DNA of 64,000 nt from Leidyana gryllorum EB-2025a. Its lineage: Eukaryota; Apicomplexa. The notes beneath the pieces are model-generated. The model was given only the letters and a program-made list of their open reading frames with translations, ran no database searches and was not told the origin of the DNA. This document shows, piece by piece, positions 63,149-64,000 of the stretch (positions within the stretch are counted from its first letter, which is position 1; each line of letters starts with the position of its first letter). The stretch spans positions 558,001 to 622,000 of the forward strand of contig JBLWGC010000230.1 in the NCBI GenBank assembly GCA_048772705.1. The letters are read 5' to 3'. The position numbers and the translations under genes are program-made.

Positions 63149-64000
63149 TTAGAACTTGTCCTTTTTGGCTCTGAGTTGTGCGAGGAGTTGCACAGCGTCG
63201 CCCGCGAAGTCTGGCATCTTGTCTGAGCACTGTACAGCGCGGACGAAAGGATTGTAAGATAGTTCCTGCGGAGTGTTGAAGAAGTGTGTGAGTATGGGGA
63301 CAATGGGTATTTTATTTTACCTCAGCAAGAGTGGACGGTACAGCGGGGATCTGTTGAGCTCTGCGTTGTTGCACTTGGGTCAGTTTGTTGTCGACGGCGT
63401 CATTTTGGGGGTCGACATGTTTGGCAAACCTTTCGGTGAGCAATAATTATTAGAAGTGAAAGGCGGTGATGTGACTCACTTGAGATTGGATTCAGAGTAT
63501 TCGTGTCCGGGGAATACGAAGGCTTGTTGGGGTACTTGTTGGTATAGTTTCTGAATGGATTGTTGCATATTTTGTGCAGTTCCCTCGAAGAAGCGGCCAC
63601 AGCCCGCAAGGAAGAGGAAGTCTCCGGTGAAGATGAGAGGGGTGGTGTCATCGTTGCCTTTGACAAAATAGGCGATGTGTCCCATGGTGTGAGCCGGTAC
63701 GTGGATAGCAGTGATGGTTAGAGAGCCGACATTGACGGTTTGGCCATCTGTGAGGGTGTGGGTGGCGCCTGGAGTTTGCTCGTAGGCGCTGCCGTAGATG
63801 GGGACCTCGGGGTACTTTTTGTGGAGAGCGGCATTCCCGTCTGAGTGGGTGTGATATGATTCCAAAGTAGTGATTACCTGAGTGGTCGTGATGGTGGTGT
63901 GTTGTGAGTATGGCTGCGAGTTTGGGTGTTCCTATTTTGTCGATGAGGGATGTGAAGCGGGAGGGGTCTGCGGCATCGACGAGGAAGAAGTTTCCCGATT
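63149..64000 (-). CDS. Glyoxalase II (hydroxyacylglutathione hydrolase), 5' truncated
   Basis: Exons 64000-63878 (running off the window), 63840-63480, 63429-63321 and 63265-63149. The first visible exon contains LAAILTTHHHHDHS, the binuclear metal site THxHxDH of metallo-beta-lactamase hydrolases. It is followed by HVPAHTMGHIAYFV, FTGDFLFLAGCGRFFEG, FPGHEYSESNLKFAKHVDP and a C-terminal YNPFVR. These are the glyoxalase II glutathione- and metal-binding landmarks. The enzyme hydrolyses S-lactoylglutathione to lactate in methylglyoxal detoxification. About 40 N-terminal residues are missing outside the window. The stop is 156 bp from the convergent wall-protein gene. Confidence 0.94.

Noticed and set aside
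1-64000. Prokaryotic features: CRISPR arrays, insertion sequences, attachment sites, tRNA or rRNA genes
   Set aside because: None visible; the gene content and spliced architecture are eukaryotic throughout.

Overview
This is a compact eukaryotic chromosome segment. Nearly every gene is split by very short GT-AG introns, mostly 31-60 nt, with GTGAG/GTAAG donors and TTCAG/CTTAG-type acceptors. About 35 protein genes fill almost all 64 kb. Intergenic gaps run from 6 to about 380 bp, on both strands, with no operon or Shine-Dalgarno logic. I see no rRNA, tRNA, CRISPR array or insertion sequence. Two secreted cysteine-rich proteins with CPPGY-type repeats of the apicomplexan oocyst-wall class, and a CCCH finger of the PCAFF..GC type frequent in alveolates, point to an apicomplexan. 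The tiny introns and tight packing suggest a gregarine-like lineage rather than Plasmodium or Toxoplasma. The lineage call is inference from remembered protein families; no database was searched. I built the gene models by hand by joining exons whose reading phase agrees across splice sites.

Layout. 1-12.7 kb: 5'-truncated ABCA transporter, PCH2/TRIP13 AAA+ ATPase, MFS sugar transporter (minus), an 11-exon orphan, and RNA polymerase I/III subunit RPAC1. 12.7-24.3 kb: importin-7/8-type receptor (minus), a degenerate actin-related protein, and a giant 1,982-residue orphan (minus). 24.3-33.6 kb, all minus: two tandem polyprenol-kinase-like membrane proteins only 6 bp apart, proteasome beta-6, a CCCH protein, a hypothetical, eIF3c, and a membrane hypothetical. 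33.7-41.5 kb: oocyst-wall-like protein 1, VMP1, a beta-propeller-like hypothetical and an arginine methyltransferase (the last three minus). 41.5-50 kb: a Gag-capsid-like orphan, a small acylated membrane protein, a HAD phosphatase-like protein, a His-rich zinc transporter, an inositol polyphosphate kinase and several small membrane or secreted proteins. 50-64 kb: ALG1, an LCAT/PDAT acyltransferase, XPB helicase, PRMT1, an F-box protein, a triple CCCH protein and oocyst-wall-like protein 2, all plus and tightly head-to-tail; then glyoxalase II (minus), cut by the window edge.

Shared themes. The polyprenol-kinase-like pair and ALG1 fit dolichol-linked glycosylation. RPAC1, XPB, eIF3c, importin and PSMB1 are housekeeping. 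PCH2 implies meiosis, and the wall proteins an environmental cyst stage. The strongest unexplained signal is a family of perfect palindromes built from inverted CACACG half-sites. It recurs far more often than chance and sits mainly inside introns or just upstream of start codons. Other notable points are the Gag-like gene, the 6-bp tandem gene pair, DEVQ in place of DEVH in XPB, and several introns 4-6 times longer than the norm.
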